Positions 29,308-37,943 of a DNA stretch of 64,000 nucleotides are shown here, in pieces. The notes under the pieces are model-generated. The model was given only the letters and a program-made list of their open reading frames with translations. It ran no database searches and was not told the DNA's origin. This DNA comes from Mesorhizobium sp. LHD-90. Its GTDB lineage: Bacteria > Pseudomonadota > Alphaproteobacteria > Rhizobiales > Rhizobiaceae. The stretch covers positions 62,001 through 126,000 of the forward strand of contig NZ_JAVFVV010000011.1 of assembly GCF_030929505.1 (NCBI RefSeq), given 5' to 3'. Position 1 is the first letter of the stretch, and the number at the start of each line of letters is the position of its first letter. Both the position numbers and the translations under genes were made by a program.

Positions 29308-30288
29308 ATGAAAAGAATGACGGCGAAACTTCTGCTCGGCGCGGCCCTGCTCGCCATGCCCTTCGCGGCAAACGCGCAGGAACCGATGAACATCGTCTTC
29401 ACACACCATTCCTCGGCCTCCAACCCGTTCTGGCAGGCGGTCAAGAAGGGTTTCGACGACGCCTGCGCGAAAATCCAGGCGAACTGCCAGATGGTCTTCA
29501 CCCAGACCGAAGGCTCGATCGAACAGCAGTCCGCCAACATGCAGGCCGCGCTCGCGGCGAGCCCCGACGCGTTGATCACCTCGATCGTCGACAACAACGC
29601 CTTTGACCAGATCATCGCCGACGCGCGCGCCGCCGGCGTCACCGTCATTGCCTCCAATGTCGACGACACCGAGGGTGCTGCCGGCAACGCCCGGCAGGCC
29701 TTCATCGGCCAGGGTTTTATCCCCGCCGGCTACGAGCTCGGCAAGAAGATGTCGGAGTTCTTCCCCAAGGACGGCAAGATCCGGGCGCTTGTCGGCGTCT
29801 CGGCTCCCGGCCAGAACTGGTCCGAGCAGCGCGCCGCCGGCGTGATGAAGTTCCTGGAGGAGTTCAAGGCGGCCAATCCCGGCCGCGAGGTGGTCATCGA
29901 GCGGCTCGACACCGGCACCGACGGCGCCGTGGTGGCGGATCGCGTCGGCGCGTATCTGTCGGCCAACCCCGACACCACCGTCTATTTTGATACCGGCCTG
30001 TGGCACGCCTATGTCGCGCAGGTGCTGGTCGATCGCGGCGTTCCGCCTGGCAAGGTGCTGATGGGCGGCTTCGACATCGTCTCGGAGGTCCTCCAGCAGA
30101 TGGAAGCCGGCTATATCCAGGTGCAGGTCGACCAGCAGCCCTACATGCAGGGTTTCATGCCGGTCATGGAAGCCTACCTCTCGAAGAATATCGGGCTCCT
30201 GCCGGCCGATATCGATACCGGCAAGGGCATCATCGTCAAGGAGGACGTGCCGAAACTCAAGGAACTTGCCGCGCAGGGCGTGCGGTAG
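29308..30288 (+). CDS. Periplasmic sugar-binding protein, second CUT2-type system
   Basis: A 326-residue peripla_BP_4 protein with signal peptide MKRMTAKLLLGAALLAMPFA ending NAQ. Fold landmarks are IVFTHHSSASNPFWQAVKKG, ASPDALITSIVDNN, VIASNVDDTEG, GVSAPGQNWSEQRAAGVMKF and MGGFDIVSEVLQQMEAGYIQ. GGGAGGA stands before the ATG. It differs clearly from the binding protein of the leftward operon, so the two importers probably take up different or related sugars. The operon continues with permease and ATPase after a palindromic repeat. Confidence 0.92.
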   Translation: MKRMTAKLLLGAALLAMPFAANAQEPMNIVFTHHSSASNPFWQAVKKGFDDACAKIQANCQMVFTQTEGSIEQQSANMQAALAASPDALITSIVDNNAFDQIIADARAAGVTVIASNVDDTEGAAGNARQAFIGQGFIPAGYELGKKMSEFFPKDGKIRALVGVSAPGQNWSEQRAAGVMKFLEEFKAANPGREVVIERLDTGTDGAVVADRVGAYLSANPDTTVYFDTGLWHAYVAQVLVDRGVPPGKVLMGGFDIVSEVLQQMEAGYIQVQVDQQPYMQGFMPVMEAYLSKNIGLLPADIDTGKGIIVKEDVPKLKELAAQGVR

Positions 30289-30298
30289 GACGAAAACG

Positions 30299-30440
30299 TC
30301 TCCGATCCCTTCTCCCCGTTTCACGGGTAGGTCCGCAGGACGCCCCGAAAGGGCGGATGAGGGGCAGCGCCAAACCTCGATGAGTTCGCGCTGCCTCTCA
30401 CCCCTACCCTCCCCCCGTGAAGAACGGGGAGAGGGGTTGT
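30299..30440. repeat. Palindromic intergenic repeat within sugar operon
   Basis: CTTCTCCCCGTTTCACGGG (30309-30327) is nearly the reverse complement of CCCGTGAAGAACGGGGAGAG near 30415-30434. An inner pair GAGGGGCAGCGC / GCGCTGCCTCTC lies between. The element can fold into one long hairpin, and it sits between the binding-protein and permease genes. In such operons hairpins often stabilise the upstream, highly expressed binding-protein mRNA. Different sequence from the mosaic at 1286-1598 but the same style. Confidence 0.7.
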
Positions 30441-30493
30441 CAACGTCGGCTGGTCAAACTTCAGTCGAAGCATCTCTCGCACCGGGAGCGTTC

Positions 30494-31474
30494 ATGAAGC
30501 GCCTGATGAAAATCTACCTGGAGAAGCCGGAACTCGCTGCGGTGGTGTTCCTGCTTCTCCTGCTCGTCGTCTTCCAGATCCGATCGAATGGCGTTTTCCT
30601 CAATCCTCAGAACCTGCGCGGCATGCTCGGCCTCCTGCCCGAAATGGGGCTGGTGGCGATAGGCGTGACGCTGCTGATGATCTGCGGCGAGTTCGACCTA
30701 TCGGTGGGCTCGGTCTTCGCGCTGACGCCGATGACGATGGCGGTGCTACTGGCGGCCGGCGTGCCCTTTGCGCCAGCCTTCGCGGCCGGCCTGGCGCTCG
30801 CCGCGCTGATCGGCTTCATCAACGGCTTCATCACGATAAGATTTGCCATACCGAGTTTCATCACCACGCTCGGCATGATGTTCATTGCCCGCTCGCTGAC
30901 CGTGGTGATCTCCGGTGGCTTCCCGCCGGTCCTGCCCGCCAATTCGCTGCCGAAATGGCTGTTCACCGTCTATGTCGGCCCCGGCGATCTGTTCCGCATG
31001 TCGTTCTTCTGGTTCCTCGCGGTGGCCGTCCTGGTCACTGTGCTGCTGTCGCGCACCAATTTCGGCAACTGGGTGCGGGCCACCGGCGGCTTCCTGCCGG
31101 CCGCGCAATCGATGGGCATTCCAACGGCGCGCGTCAAAATCGCCTGCTTCATGATCTGCTCGGTGCTAGCTGGTTTTGCCGGTACCATCCAGGTGATGCG
31201 GCTCGGCGCGCCGCTGCCCTCGATCGGCGAGGGGCTGGAACTCCAGGCGGTTTCGGCGGCAGTGATCGGCGGCACGTCGCTGCTCGGCGGCATCGGCACG
31301 ATCTTCGGCGGGATCGTCGGCGCGGCGCTGATCCGCGTCATCGACAACGGGCTGGTGCTCTCCCAGGTCGACGCCAACTGGTTCAAGATGGCGATCGGCT
31401 TCCTGACCATCTTCGCCGTGGTGGTGAATGCCTGGATGCGCAAGCGCGCCCGCGCGATCAAGGTGGAGACCTGA
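30494..31474 (+). CDS. Sugar ABC transporter permease (CUT2)
   Basis: A 326-residue membrane subunit starting at ATG 30494 (MKRLMKIYLEKPELAAVVF) with GGGAG upstream. Hydrophobic segments alternate with GVTLLMICGEFDLSVGSVFA, RFAIPSFITTLGMMFIARSL and AAVIGGTSLLGGIGTIFGGI, all typical of RbsC-type permeases. It follows the binding-protein gene across the palindromic repeat and precedes the ATPase by two bases. Earlier in-frame ATGs lie in the repeat and are not used. Confidence 0.92.
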   Translation: MKRLMKIYLEKPELAAVVFLLLLLVVFQIRSNGVFLNPQNLRGMLGLLPEMGLVAIGVTLLMICGEFDLSVGSVFALTPMTMAVLLAAGVPFAPAFAAGLALAALIGFINGFITIRFAIPSFITTLGMMFIARSLTVVISGGFPPVLPANSLPKWLFTVYVGPGDLFRMSFFWFLAVAVLVTVLLSRTNFGNWVRATGGFLPAAQSMGIPTARVKIACFMICSVLAGFAGTIQVMRLGAPLPSIGEGLELQAVSAAVIGGTSLLGGIGTIFGGIVGAALIRVIDNGLVLSQVDANWFKMAIGFLTIFAVVVNAWMRKRARAIKVET

Positions 31475-31476
31475 CC

Positions 31477-32208
<732 letters not shown>

Positions 32209-32355
32209 CCCAGGACGGGCGGAAATCGTAAATTCGTCCGGCGGGGCAATGTCGGGGCAAATGTGCTGCATGACGTTGGCGACGCCGGGCCGACACGATG
32301 CGTGCTTAGCCGCTGCAGCAGGGTATTACATGCTTCGGGCGGATTTCGGACAGAC

Positions 32356-32601
32356 CTACCGTTCGTCCGGAGGATGACGCGGCGACCGCTCGTTCGAGAA
32401 CGAAATTCCGGCGGACGACCGCACGGAGCGCGCCGTTTCCAGAAGGTTGAGCAGCGGTTCGTCGTTGACGATCAGCCCCTCGTCGCGGACAAGGGCGGCG
32501 AAAGCATCGACGAACTCGTCGCCGCGTCTTTCGAAGAGCAGGCGGTTTAGCAGCAGCCCCGCCTTGGCGCCGGGCGCCGAAGGCTCGGTCGCTTTCGACA
32601 C
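32356..32601 (-). CDS. Small hypothetical protein
   Basis: 81 residues. The start is GTG complementary to 32599-32601, with GGAG eight bases upstream; a farther GTG at 32625 lacks this. The central stretch LLNRLLFERRGDEFVDAFAA and VRDEGLIVNDEPLLNLLE looks like two amphipathic helices. The ends are polar and low complexity. No family recognised. It is isolated between the sugar operon and the HIT gene. Supported by ribosome-binding site and composition only. Confidence 0.45.
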   Translation of the reverse strand: MSKATEPSAPGAKAGLLLNRLLFERRGDEFVDAFAALVRDEGLIVNDEPLLNLLETARSVRSSAGISFSNERSPRHPPDER

Positions 32602-32740
32602 GTCAGATTCTCCAGATCCCCGCACAGCGCATCATACGAATAATTGCATGTGCCCTCTAGCATGATGCTGGCAAATGGTTAAGCGCTCTGACGAAATTTA
32701 ATATCGGGTTTCGGATAGTTCATTTCAGGAGGCTGCAGAG

Positions 32741-32821
32741 ATGAAGCAGTCCCATGGGCGGCGAAATTTAGCCGGGCGCTTGCACCATCATTCGCTTGCA
32801 GCCGGGAGGCGCTGCCTCTAG
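32741..32821 (+). CDS. Possible 26-residue leader peptide or spurious ORF
   Basis: ATG 32741 is preceded by AGGAGG at nine bases, a very good ribosome-binding site. The frame encodes MKQSHGRRNLAGRLHHHSLA plus six more residues and stops at TAG 30 bases before the HIT gene. It contains three consecutive histidines. It could be an upstream ORF for the HIT gene. Nothing else supports it. Confidence 0.22.
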   Translation: MKQSHGRRNLAGRLHHHSLAAGRRCL

Positions 32822-32850
32822 CTTTCTCGGAAAACACAAGGGAAACGCCG

Positions 32851-33270
32851 ATGTTGCCTGGCCTCAAGGCCGGATTCGAGTTGGATGCGCGGCTGGAAGC
32901 CGACAGCGTCTCGGTGATGTGGCTTGGGCTGTGCGAGCTTCGGCTGATGAACGACCGGCGCTGGCCCTGGCTATTGCTCGTACCACAGCGTCCCGGCATC
33001 GAGGAACTTCACGACCTAACACCGCTCGACCAGGCCATGCTGACCTTCGAGACAAACATGGTCGCTCAGGGGCTGAAGCGCGCGACGAGGTGCACAAAGA
33101 TCAATTCCGGAGCACTGGGCAACATCGTGCGGCAGTTGCACGTCCACGTCATCGCGCGCAGCGAAGGCGATCCGGGCTGGCCCGGTCCCGTCTGGGGTTT
33201 CGGCACGCGAGAGCCCTACAGCGCCCGGGACAAACACAGCTTCATCGACAAGATCAGGGCCGCGCTATAG
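32851..33270 (+). CDS. HIT-domain protein, Gln-variant
   Basis: A 139-residue histidine-triad protein, a family of nucleotide hydrolases and transferases. The motif is QLHVHVIAR: the first of the three histidines is Gln while the catalytic His and its partner remain. Also seen are WPWLLLVPQRPGIEELHDL (first strands) and GPVWGFGTREPY near the C-terminus. I recall the same QLHVH form in related alphaproteobacterial members, so this is probably a normal subgroup. ATG 32851 with GGGAAA upstream. nudC follows 31 bases after its stop; both act on dinucleotides, which suggests a nucleotide-housekeeping pair. Confidence 0.88.
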   Translation: MLPGLKAGFELDARLEADSVSVMWLGLCELRLMNDRRWPWLLLVPQRPGIEELHDLTPLDQAMLTFETNMVAQGLKRATRCTKINSGALGNIVRQLHVHVIARSEGDPGWPGPVWGFGTREPYSARDKHSFIDKIRAAL

Positions 33271-33301
33271 GGTCGAGGCTCCGACTCATGCCGTTTCAAT
33301 C

Positions 33302-34243
33302 ATGACCTTTAGCCTCTTCGACGCGCCCGAGCGCGAACCCAGCCAGTTCGTCGGCTTCGCAGGCAACCGCATCGACCGTCAGGCCGAGAAGCGCAGCGAT
33401 GCGGCCGTTCAACTCGCGCTTGTCGACCCAACTGCACGAATCCTGCTGGCACGTGGTGGAAGGGCTTACCTGAAGCTGAACGGCACGGGCTTCGACGGCT
33501 ATTTTTCGCAAGCCGAGGCTGAGGGGTTTGGCGCTGGGCTCGCTGAAGCGATCCTGCTTGGTATCGACGAGCGCGGGCCGATTCTCGCGGCCATGGCCGG
33601 CGTCGAACCGGAGCAACTGCCGGAAGCCATCAAGGCGATCGACTATCGGTCGGTCTACAGCCAAGGCCTTCTCGGCCCTTCCGAGATCGGAGCGCTGGCG
33701 CAGGCTGCTTCCTTGCTCGCCTGGCACGCCAACCACCAGTTCTGCGGCCGTTGCGGCCGGAAGACCGAGATCCGGGCGGGCGGCTACAAGCGGCACTGCC
33801 CCAACTGCGGAACCGAGCACTTTCCGCGCACCGACCCTGTTGCCATCATGCTGACGGTCACGCGCGAACAATGCCTGCTCGGACGCGGAGCGCATTTCGC
33901 GCCGGGCATGTATTCGGCGCTAGCGGGTTTCATCGAGCCCGGCGAGACCATCGAGGCGGCGGTTCGCCGCGAGACGCTTGAGGAAGCCGGCATCCGGCTG
34001 GGGCGTGTCGTCTATCACGCCAGCCAGCCCTGGCCATTCCCGTACTCGCTGATGATCGGCTGTTTCGGCGAGGCGCTGAACCAGGACATAAAGCGCGACG
34101 AGGCGGAACTTGAGGACTGCCGCTGGTTCTCGCGCGACGAGGTGCTTGCCGCGCTGGCGAAAGAGCATCCGGGCGGCGTATTCGTGCCACCCTCGGGCGC
34201 GATCGCCCACCATCTCATCCGCTTCTGGGCTGAAAACCCATAA
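33302..34243 (+). CDS. nudC: NAD(+)/NADH pyrophosphatase NudC
   Basis: A 313-residue Nudix hydrolase that splits NAD(H) and can remove NAD caps from RNA. The zinc ribbon is CGRC...CPNC at about residues 147-170, followed by EHFPRTDPVAIML. The complete Nudix box is GFIEPGETIEAAVRRETLEEAG (about 214-236), given here with all catalytic Glu residues. The NudC-type SQPWPFPYSLMIGC array confirms NAD specificity. The first 140 residues form the N-terminal domain. ATG 33302. Confidence 0.95.
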   Translation: MTFSLFDAPEREPSQFVGFAGNRIDRQAEKRSDAAVQLALVDPTARILLARGGRAYLKLNGTGFDGYFSQAEAEGFGAGLAEAILLGIDERGPILAAMAGVEPEQLPEAIKAIDYRSVYSQGLLGPSEIGALAQAASLLAWHANHQFCGRCGRKTEIRAGGYKRHCPNCGTEHFPRTDPVAIMLTVTREQCLLGRGAHFAPGMYSALAGFIEPGETIEAAVRRETLEEAGIRLGRVVYHASQPWPFPYSLMIGCFGEALNQDIKRDEAELEDCRWFSRDEVLAALAKEHPGGVFVPPSGAIAHHLIRFWAENP

Positions 34244-34272
34244 CGCTAGATTTCATGCTCAAGGAAGAACGC

Positions 34273-34581
34273 ATGATTCGGCATACCGTCGTTTTCACGT
34301 TGAGGCATAAGCCGGGCTCGCCGGAAGAGCGCGACTTCCTTGACGAAGCGCAGAAGCTTGCCGGCATACCCGGTGTCGAAAAGTTCGAGCAGTTGCGGCA
34401 GGTCAGCCCCAAGAACGATTTTCGCTTCGGCTTCTCGATGGAGTTTTCCGACCAGGCCGCCTATGCGAGCTACAACGACCACCCGTTCCACGTCGCCTTT
34501 GTTCGCGACCGCTGGGTTCCGGAGGTCGAAAAATTCCTGGAGATCGACTACAAGCCGCTCGAGCGGTCTGGCACACCTTAG
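34273..34581 (+). CDS. Dabb-domain (stress-responsive A/B barrel) protein
   Basis: A 102-residue dimeric alpha/beta-barrel protein. MIRHTVVFTLRHKPGSPEER, DFRFGFSMEFSDQAAYASY and the HPFHVAFVRDRWVPEVEKF end are the usual Dabb landmarks. AAGGA lies eight bases before ATG 34273; an upstream ATG at 34255 has no ribosome-binding site. Function of the family is poorly defined and ranges from stress-induced proteins to small oxidoreductases or decarboxylases. Thirty bases after nudC. Confidence 0.85.
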   Translation: MIRHTVVFTLRHKPGSPEERDFLDEAQKLAGIPGVEKFEQLRQVSPKNDFRFGFSMEFSDQAAYASYNDHPFHVAFVRDRWVPEVEKFLEIDYKPLERSGTP

Positions 34582-34612
34582 TAGCCTGCCAGACAAGGCT
34601 GTCCGGTCAGGA

Positions 34613-35164
34613 TCATGCGTGACTGACCGCGTACCGCAGTATGACCCCGCCGTTCGGCAACGGCCGTGCCTCCAGACGGCTGAGCTCGACTGGCGCGCCC
34701 GGCTTGAAGAGCGGTGTGCCCTTGCCCATCAGAAGCGGCACTACGCACAGAATGATCTCGTCGACCAAACCTTCCTGGAGGAGTGAATGCGTCAGGTCGG
34801 CGCTGCCAAAGACATAAAGGTTCTTCTGCGATCCGGCCTTCAATTCACGGATCGCGGCGCCGATGTCGCCGGTGACACGTGTGTTGTTCCAGTCCGCCGT
34901 CTTCAGCGTATGCGAGGCGACCAGCTTTGGCAGGGCGTTCATGAATGTCGTGATCGGGCCGGGCTCCGCCGTCTTCCAGTACGAAGCCATTCCTTCATAC
35001 GTGCGTCGCCCGAAGATCAGCGACGCTGCATCATTGCCGAACTGCATGCTGAGCTCTTGCAGCTCAGGTCCCCAGACCTTGTTGTGAAATTCCAGGTCCC
35101 ATGGTTTCTCTCCCTCGAAATATCCGTCGAGCGAGACGAGATTCCAGGCAATCAGCTTGGCCAT
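34613..35164 (-). CDS. Dihydrofolate-reductase-like (RibD C-terminal domain) protein
   Basis: A 183-residue protein of the RibD_C/DHFR-like superfamily. MAKLIAWNLVSLDGYFEGEK, AASLIFGRRTYEGMASYWKT, LYVFGSADLTHSLLQEGLVD and VPLLMGKGTPLF are the family landmarks for NADPH binding. These small stand-alone reductases have no firmly known substrate. A long palindrome sits 28 bases upstream of its ATG and probably controls it. No regulator gene is next to it. Confidence 0.88.
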   Translation of the reverse strand: MAKLIAWNLVSLDGYFEGEKPWDLEFHNKVWGPELQELSMQFGNDAASLIFGRRTYEGMASYWKTAEPGPITTFMNALPKLVASHTLKTADWNNTRVTGDIGAAIRELKAGSQKNLYVFGSADLTHSLLQEGLVDEIILCVVPLLMGKGTPLFKPGAPVELSRLEARPLPNGGVILRYAVSHA

Positions 35165-35192
35165 AACAAGTGCTCTCGGTACCGACTGCGAT

Positions 35193-35219
35193 ATGCAATC
35201 AGTATCATACCGATTGCAT
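35193..35219. promoter_or_regulatory. 27-bp nested palindrome, candidate operator of the DHFR-like gene
   Basis: Arms ATGCAATC (35193-35200) and GATTGCAT (35212-35219) are perfect inverted repeats. The 11-base centre AGTATCATACC itself contains the palindrome GTATCATAC. This symmetry is typical of dimeric ArsR-, HxlR- or TetR-type operators. It also lies about 50 bases past the 3' end of pheA, so it belongs to the DHFR-like gene. Confidence 0.6.
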
Positions 35220-35269
35220 TTTGCAAGCGGTTTTTGCCCGACGCTACCAGGTGCTCCGGAGGTCGGCCG

Positions 35270-36133
35270 TCAATCCGCGACGTTCCACTCCTCACGCGAA
35301 TCGCTGCGCGGGTAGACGCCGAGGATGCGCATCTCCTTGGAGAAGAAGCGCAACTCGTCCAGCGCGTTCTTGACGCTGACGTCGTCCGGATGGCCTTCGA
35401 TGTCGGCATAAAACAGCGTCGCAGTGAAGGCGCCGAGCTGGTAGCTTTCCAGCTTGGTCATGTTGACGCCATTGGTGGCGAAGCCGCCCATCGCCTTGTA
35501 GAGCGCCGCCGGCACGTTGCGCACGCGGAAGATGAAGGTGGTCATCATGCGCGCGTCGGGCGACGGGCGCTCCACCCACTGCTTGTTTTTGGTCAGTACG
35601 ACGAAGCGGGTGACGTTGCTGTCGGTGTCTTCGACATTTTCTTCCAGAATGTCGAGGCCGTAGAGGCTGGCCGCCAGCCTCGGCGCCAACGCGGCCATGC
35701 TGCGATCGCCGACTTCGGCGACGAGTTTAGCTGCGCCGGCGGTATCGCCGGCGACCACCGGCTTCCAGCCGTTCTTGCGGATGTATTTTCGGCATTGGCC
35801 GAGCGCGTGGATATGGCTGTGGACCGTCTTGATTTCCTTGCGTGGTACGCCGGGCAGCGCCATCAACTGGAAATGGATCGGCAGAAAATATTCGCCGACG
35901 ATGTGCAGCTTCGATTCGGGCAGGAGGTGATGGATATCGGCGACCCGGCCGGCGATCGTGTTCTCGATCGGGATCATGGCAAGGTCGGCCTTGCCGGTCT
36001 CCACCGCGTTGAAGGCGTCCTCGAAGGTCGGGCAGGGCAGCGGCTCCATGGCCGGAAACATGTTGCGGCAGGCCGTATCGGAATTGGCGCCGGGCTCGCC
36101 CTGGAAGGAGATACGATTGGTCTTGTCGGCCAT
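35270..36133 (-). CDS. pheA: Prephenate dehydratase
   Basis: A 287-residue enzyme converting prephenate to phenylpyruvate for phenylalanine. It has two periplasmic-binding-like lobes (RISFQGEPGANSDTACRNMF, AMIPIENTIAGRVADIHHLL). The catalytic Thr-Arg-Phe is in DSNVTRFVVL. A C-terminal ACT domain (about 195-280, GVNMTKLESYQLGAF) provides feedback sensing; ESYQ replaces the more common ESRP, which I believe is normal in rhizobia. There is no chorismate mutase fusion. It starts two bases after kdsB ends, an operon order typical of rhizobia. Confidence 0.95.
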   Translation of the reverse strand: MADKTNRISFQGEPGANSDTACRNMFPAMEPLPCPTFEDAFNAVETGKADLAMIPIENTIAGRVADIHHLLPESKLHIVGEYFLPIHFQLMALPGVPRKEIKTVHSHIHALGQCRKYIRKNGWKPVVAGDTAGAAKLVAEVGDRSMAALAPRLAASLYGLDILEENVEDTDSNVTRFVVLTKNKQWVERPSPDARMMTTFIFRVRNVPAALYKAMGGFATNGVNMTKLESYQLGAFTATLFYADIEGHPDDVSVKNALDELRFFSKEMRILGVYPRSDSREEWNVAD

Positions 36134-36135
36134 GC

Positions 36136-36870
36136 TCAGGCTTTCTCGGTAAGGATTTCACGCGCTCGTTCGAGATCGTGCGGCGTGTCGACGCCGAGCG
36201 GCACGGCCCCGACGATTGCCGCGTCGATACGCATGCCGGCTTCCAGCGCCCGCAATTGCTCTAGCTTTTCACGCCTTTCCAGTGGCGAGGGTGGCAGCGA
36301 AACGAAACGGGTCAGTGCGGCGCGGCGATAAGCGTAGAGGCCGATGTGATGGTAGAGCGGGCCGTCGCCCCAGGGCGCGGTGGCGCGGGTGAAGTAGAGC
36401 GCCCTGAGCCGCGACGGCGACAGCGCCGAGCCGACAATCTTGACGACGTTGGGATTGGTCCGCTCCTCCTCGCGGAAAATCTCAACACCGAGCGTGCCGA
36501 TGTCGACTGCCGGATCGTCGAGCGGCGACAGTGCGGCGGCAATGGTCGCCGGCTCGATCGTTGGCAAATCGCCCTGCACGTTGATAACCGTCTCGACCTC
36601 GGCATTGGGGTCGAGCGCCGACAGGGCCTCGAAGATGCGGTCGGAGCCGGATTCATGATCGACGCGCGTCATCACCGCTTCGTAGCCGTGAGTGCGAACC
36701 TCGTCGGCGACCGCCTCGGTGTCCGTCGCCACGACAACGCGGCCGAGCCCGCTCTCGGCGGCGCGGGCCGCCACATGCACGATCATCGGTTTGCCGGCGA
36801 TGTCGGCCAGCGGCTTTCCCGGTAGGCGCGTCGAGGCCATGCGGGCGGGGATCAGGATCAGGTTTTTCAT
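36136..36870 (-). CDS. kdsB: 3-deoxy-manno-octulosonate cytidylyltransferase
   Basis: A 244-residue enzyme activating Kdo as CMP-Kdo for lipopolysaccharide. [20 protein letters not shown] is the nucleotide-binding start. [24 protein letters not shown] (with the catalytic Asp), [20 protein letters not shown] and [13 protein letters not shown] are all family hallmarks. Length is normal. Cotranscribed with pheA downstream and divergent from the cytochrome c gene. Confidence 0.97.
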   Translation of the reverse strand: MKNLILIPARMASTRLPGKPLADIAGKPMIVHVAARAAESGLGRVVVATDTEAVADEVRTHGYEAVMTRVDHESGSDRIFEALSALDPNAEVETVINVQGDLPTIEPATIAAALSPLDDPAVDIGTLGVEIFREEERTNPNVVKIVGSALSPSRLRALYFTRATAPWGDGPLYHHIGLYAYRRAALTRFVSLPPSPLERREKLEQLRALEAGMRIDAAIVGAVPLGVDTPHDLERAREILTEKA

Positions 36871-37061
36871 GGGCGGCTGGCTGGGGCGAAGGCTGTGTCA
36901 AAAGTGGCAAAAGGTCTCACGGCGAGCGCCCTTATAGGAGTTGCAACGCCCAAGCAAAAGACCTAGTTTCCGGCGCAACTTGACCGGGCGGCTTCCCGGT
37001 CGCGGCATCATGCCCGCGTGCTGGGAACCCGGCGGAGGGGCGGATCAGGAGCCTGGAGCGG

Positions 37062-37802
37062 ATGGACTCTTTCGAATTCAACAAGCTGATCGGCGGACTG
37101 CTGGGCGCCGTATTCGTCGTCTTCTCCATCTCACTGGTTTCGGATGCGATCTTCGCGGCCCCCGCTCCGGAAAAGCCTGGTTATGCCGTAGAGGCCGCCG
37201 AGGAAGAGCATGGCGGCGGGGCAGCCGGCGGTGAGGCTGCCGCCCCGGAATCCGTCCTTCCGCTGCTGGCCTCCGCCAACCCCGAGGCGGGCGCCGCGGT
37301 GTTCAAGAAATGCGCGGCCTGCCACACCGACGACAGCGGCGGCGCCAACAAGGTCGGGCCGAACCTCTGGGGCGTGGTGAACCGCCCGATCGCTTCGCAT
37401 GCCGGCTTCGCCTATTCGGCGCCAATGAAGGACTTTGCGCAGGGCGGCAAGGTCGTCTGGGACTACGAGCATCTCGACCACTTCCTGGCTTCGCCGAAGG
37501 GCCTTGTGAAAGGCACTGCGATGGGTTTCGCCGGCTTGAAGAAGGTCCAGGAACGCGCAGACGTCATCGCCTACCTGCGCACCACTGCCGACAGCCCGGC
37601 GCCGTTGCCGGAGGCGTCCGCCGCGCCGGCTGCACCTGCAGCCGAGCCCGCTTCGGCGCCTGCGGACGCCACCAAGCCGGCTGATGCTGCCGCGCCGGCC
37701 GAGGGTGCAGCGCCCGCTCCGGCGGAGGCCGCTCCGAAACCCGCCGAAACCGCACCGGCCGAGGCGGCGCCGAAACCGGCCGAGCCCGCTCCGGCTCAAT
37801 GA
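37062..37802 (+). CDS. Membrane-anchored class I cytochrome c (CycM-like)
   Basis: A 246-residue protein with an uncleaved N-terminal anchor ([20 protein letters not shown]). The c-type haem site [10 protein letters not shown] lies near residue 85, and the probable axial Met is in [12 protein letters not shown]. The cytochrome domain (about 70-180) matches mitochondrial-type cytochrome c, as in rhizobial CycM, which feeds electrons to the terminal oxidase. The last 65 residues are an Ala/Pro/Glu low-complexity tail. ATG 37062 with GGAG close by. Adjacent to kdsB-pheA, as in relatives. A strong terminator follows. Confidence 0.92.
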   Translation: MDSFEFNKLIGGLLGAVFVVFSISLVSDAIFAAPAPEKPGYAVEAAEEEHGGGAAGGEAAAPESVLPLLASANPEAGAAVFKKCAACHTDDSGGANKVGPNLWGVVNRPIASHAGFAYSAPMKDFAQGGKVVWDYEHLDHFLASPKGLVKGTAMGFAGLKKVQERADVIAYLRTTADSPAPLPEASAAPAAPAAEPASAPADATKPADAAAPAEGAAPAPAEAAPKPAETAPAEAAPKPAEPAPAQ

Positions 37803-37828
37803 CAAAATTGTAATTTTAGAAATCACGA

Positions 37829-37856
37829 AAAAGCCGGGTTCTGCCCGGCTTTTTTG
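37829..37856 (+). terminator. Rho-independent terminator after cytochrome c gene
   Basis: AAGCCGGG (37831-37838) pairs with CCCGGCTT (37844-37851) over a short loop, followed by a run of T residues. Classic intrinsic terminator, 28 bases past the stop codon. Confidence 0.9.
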
Positions 37857-37943
37857 CTATCAGGACTTTCGATGCGGAGTGCGATGGTTTCCATTCAGGC
37901 CGCATGGACTAGGTTTGGACGAATGACGAGCTGGAGATCGCCG

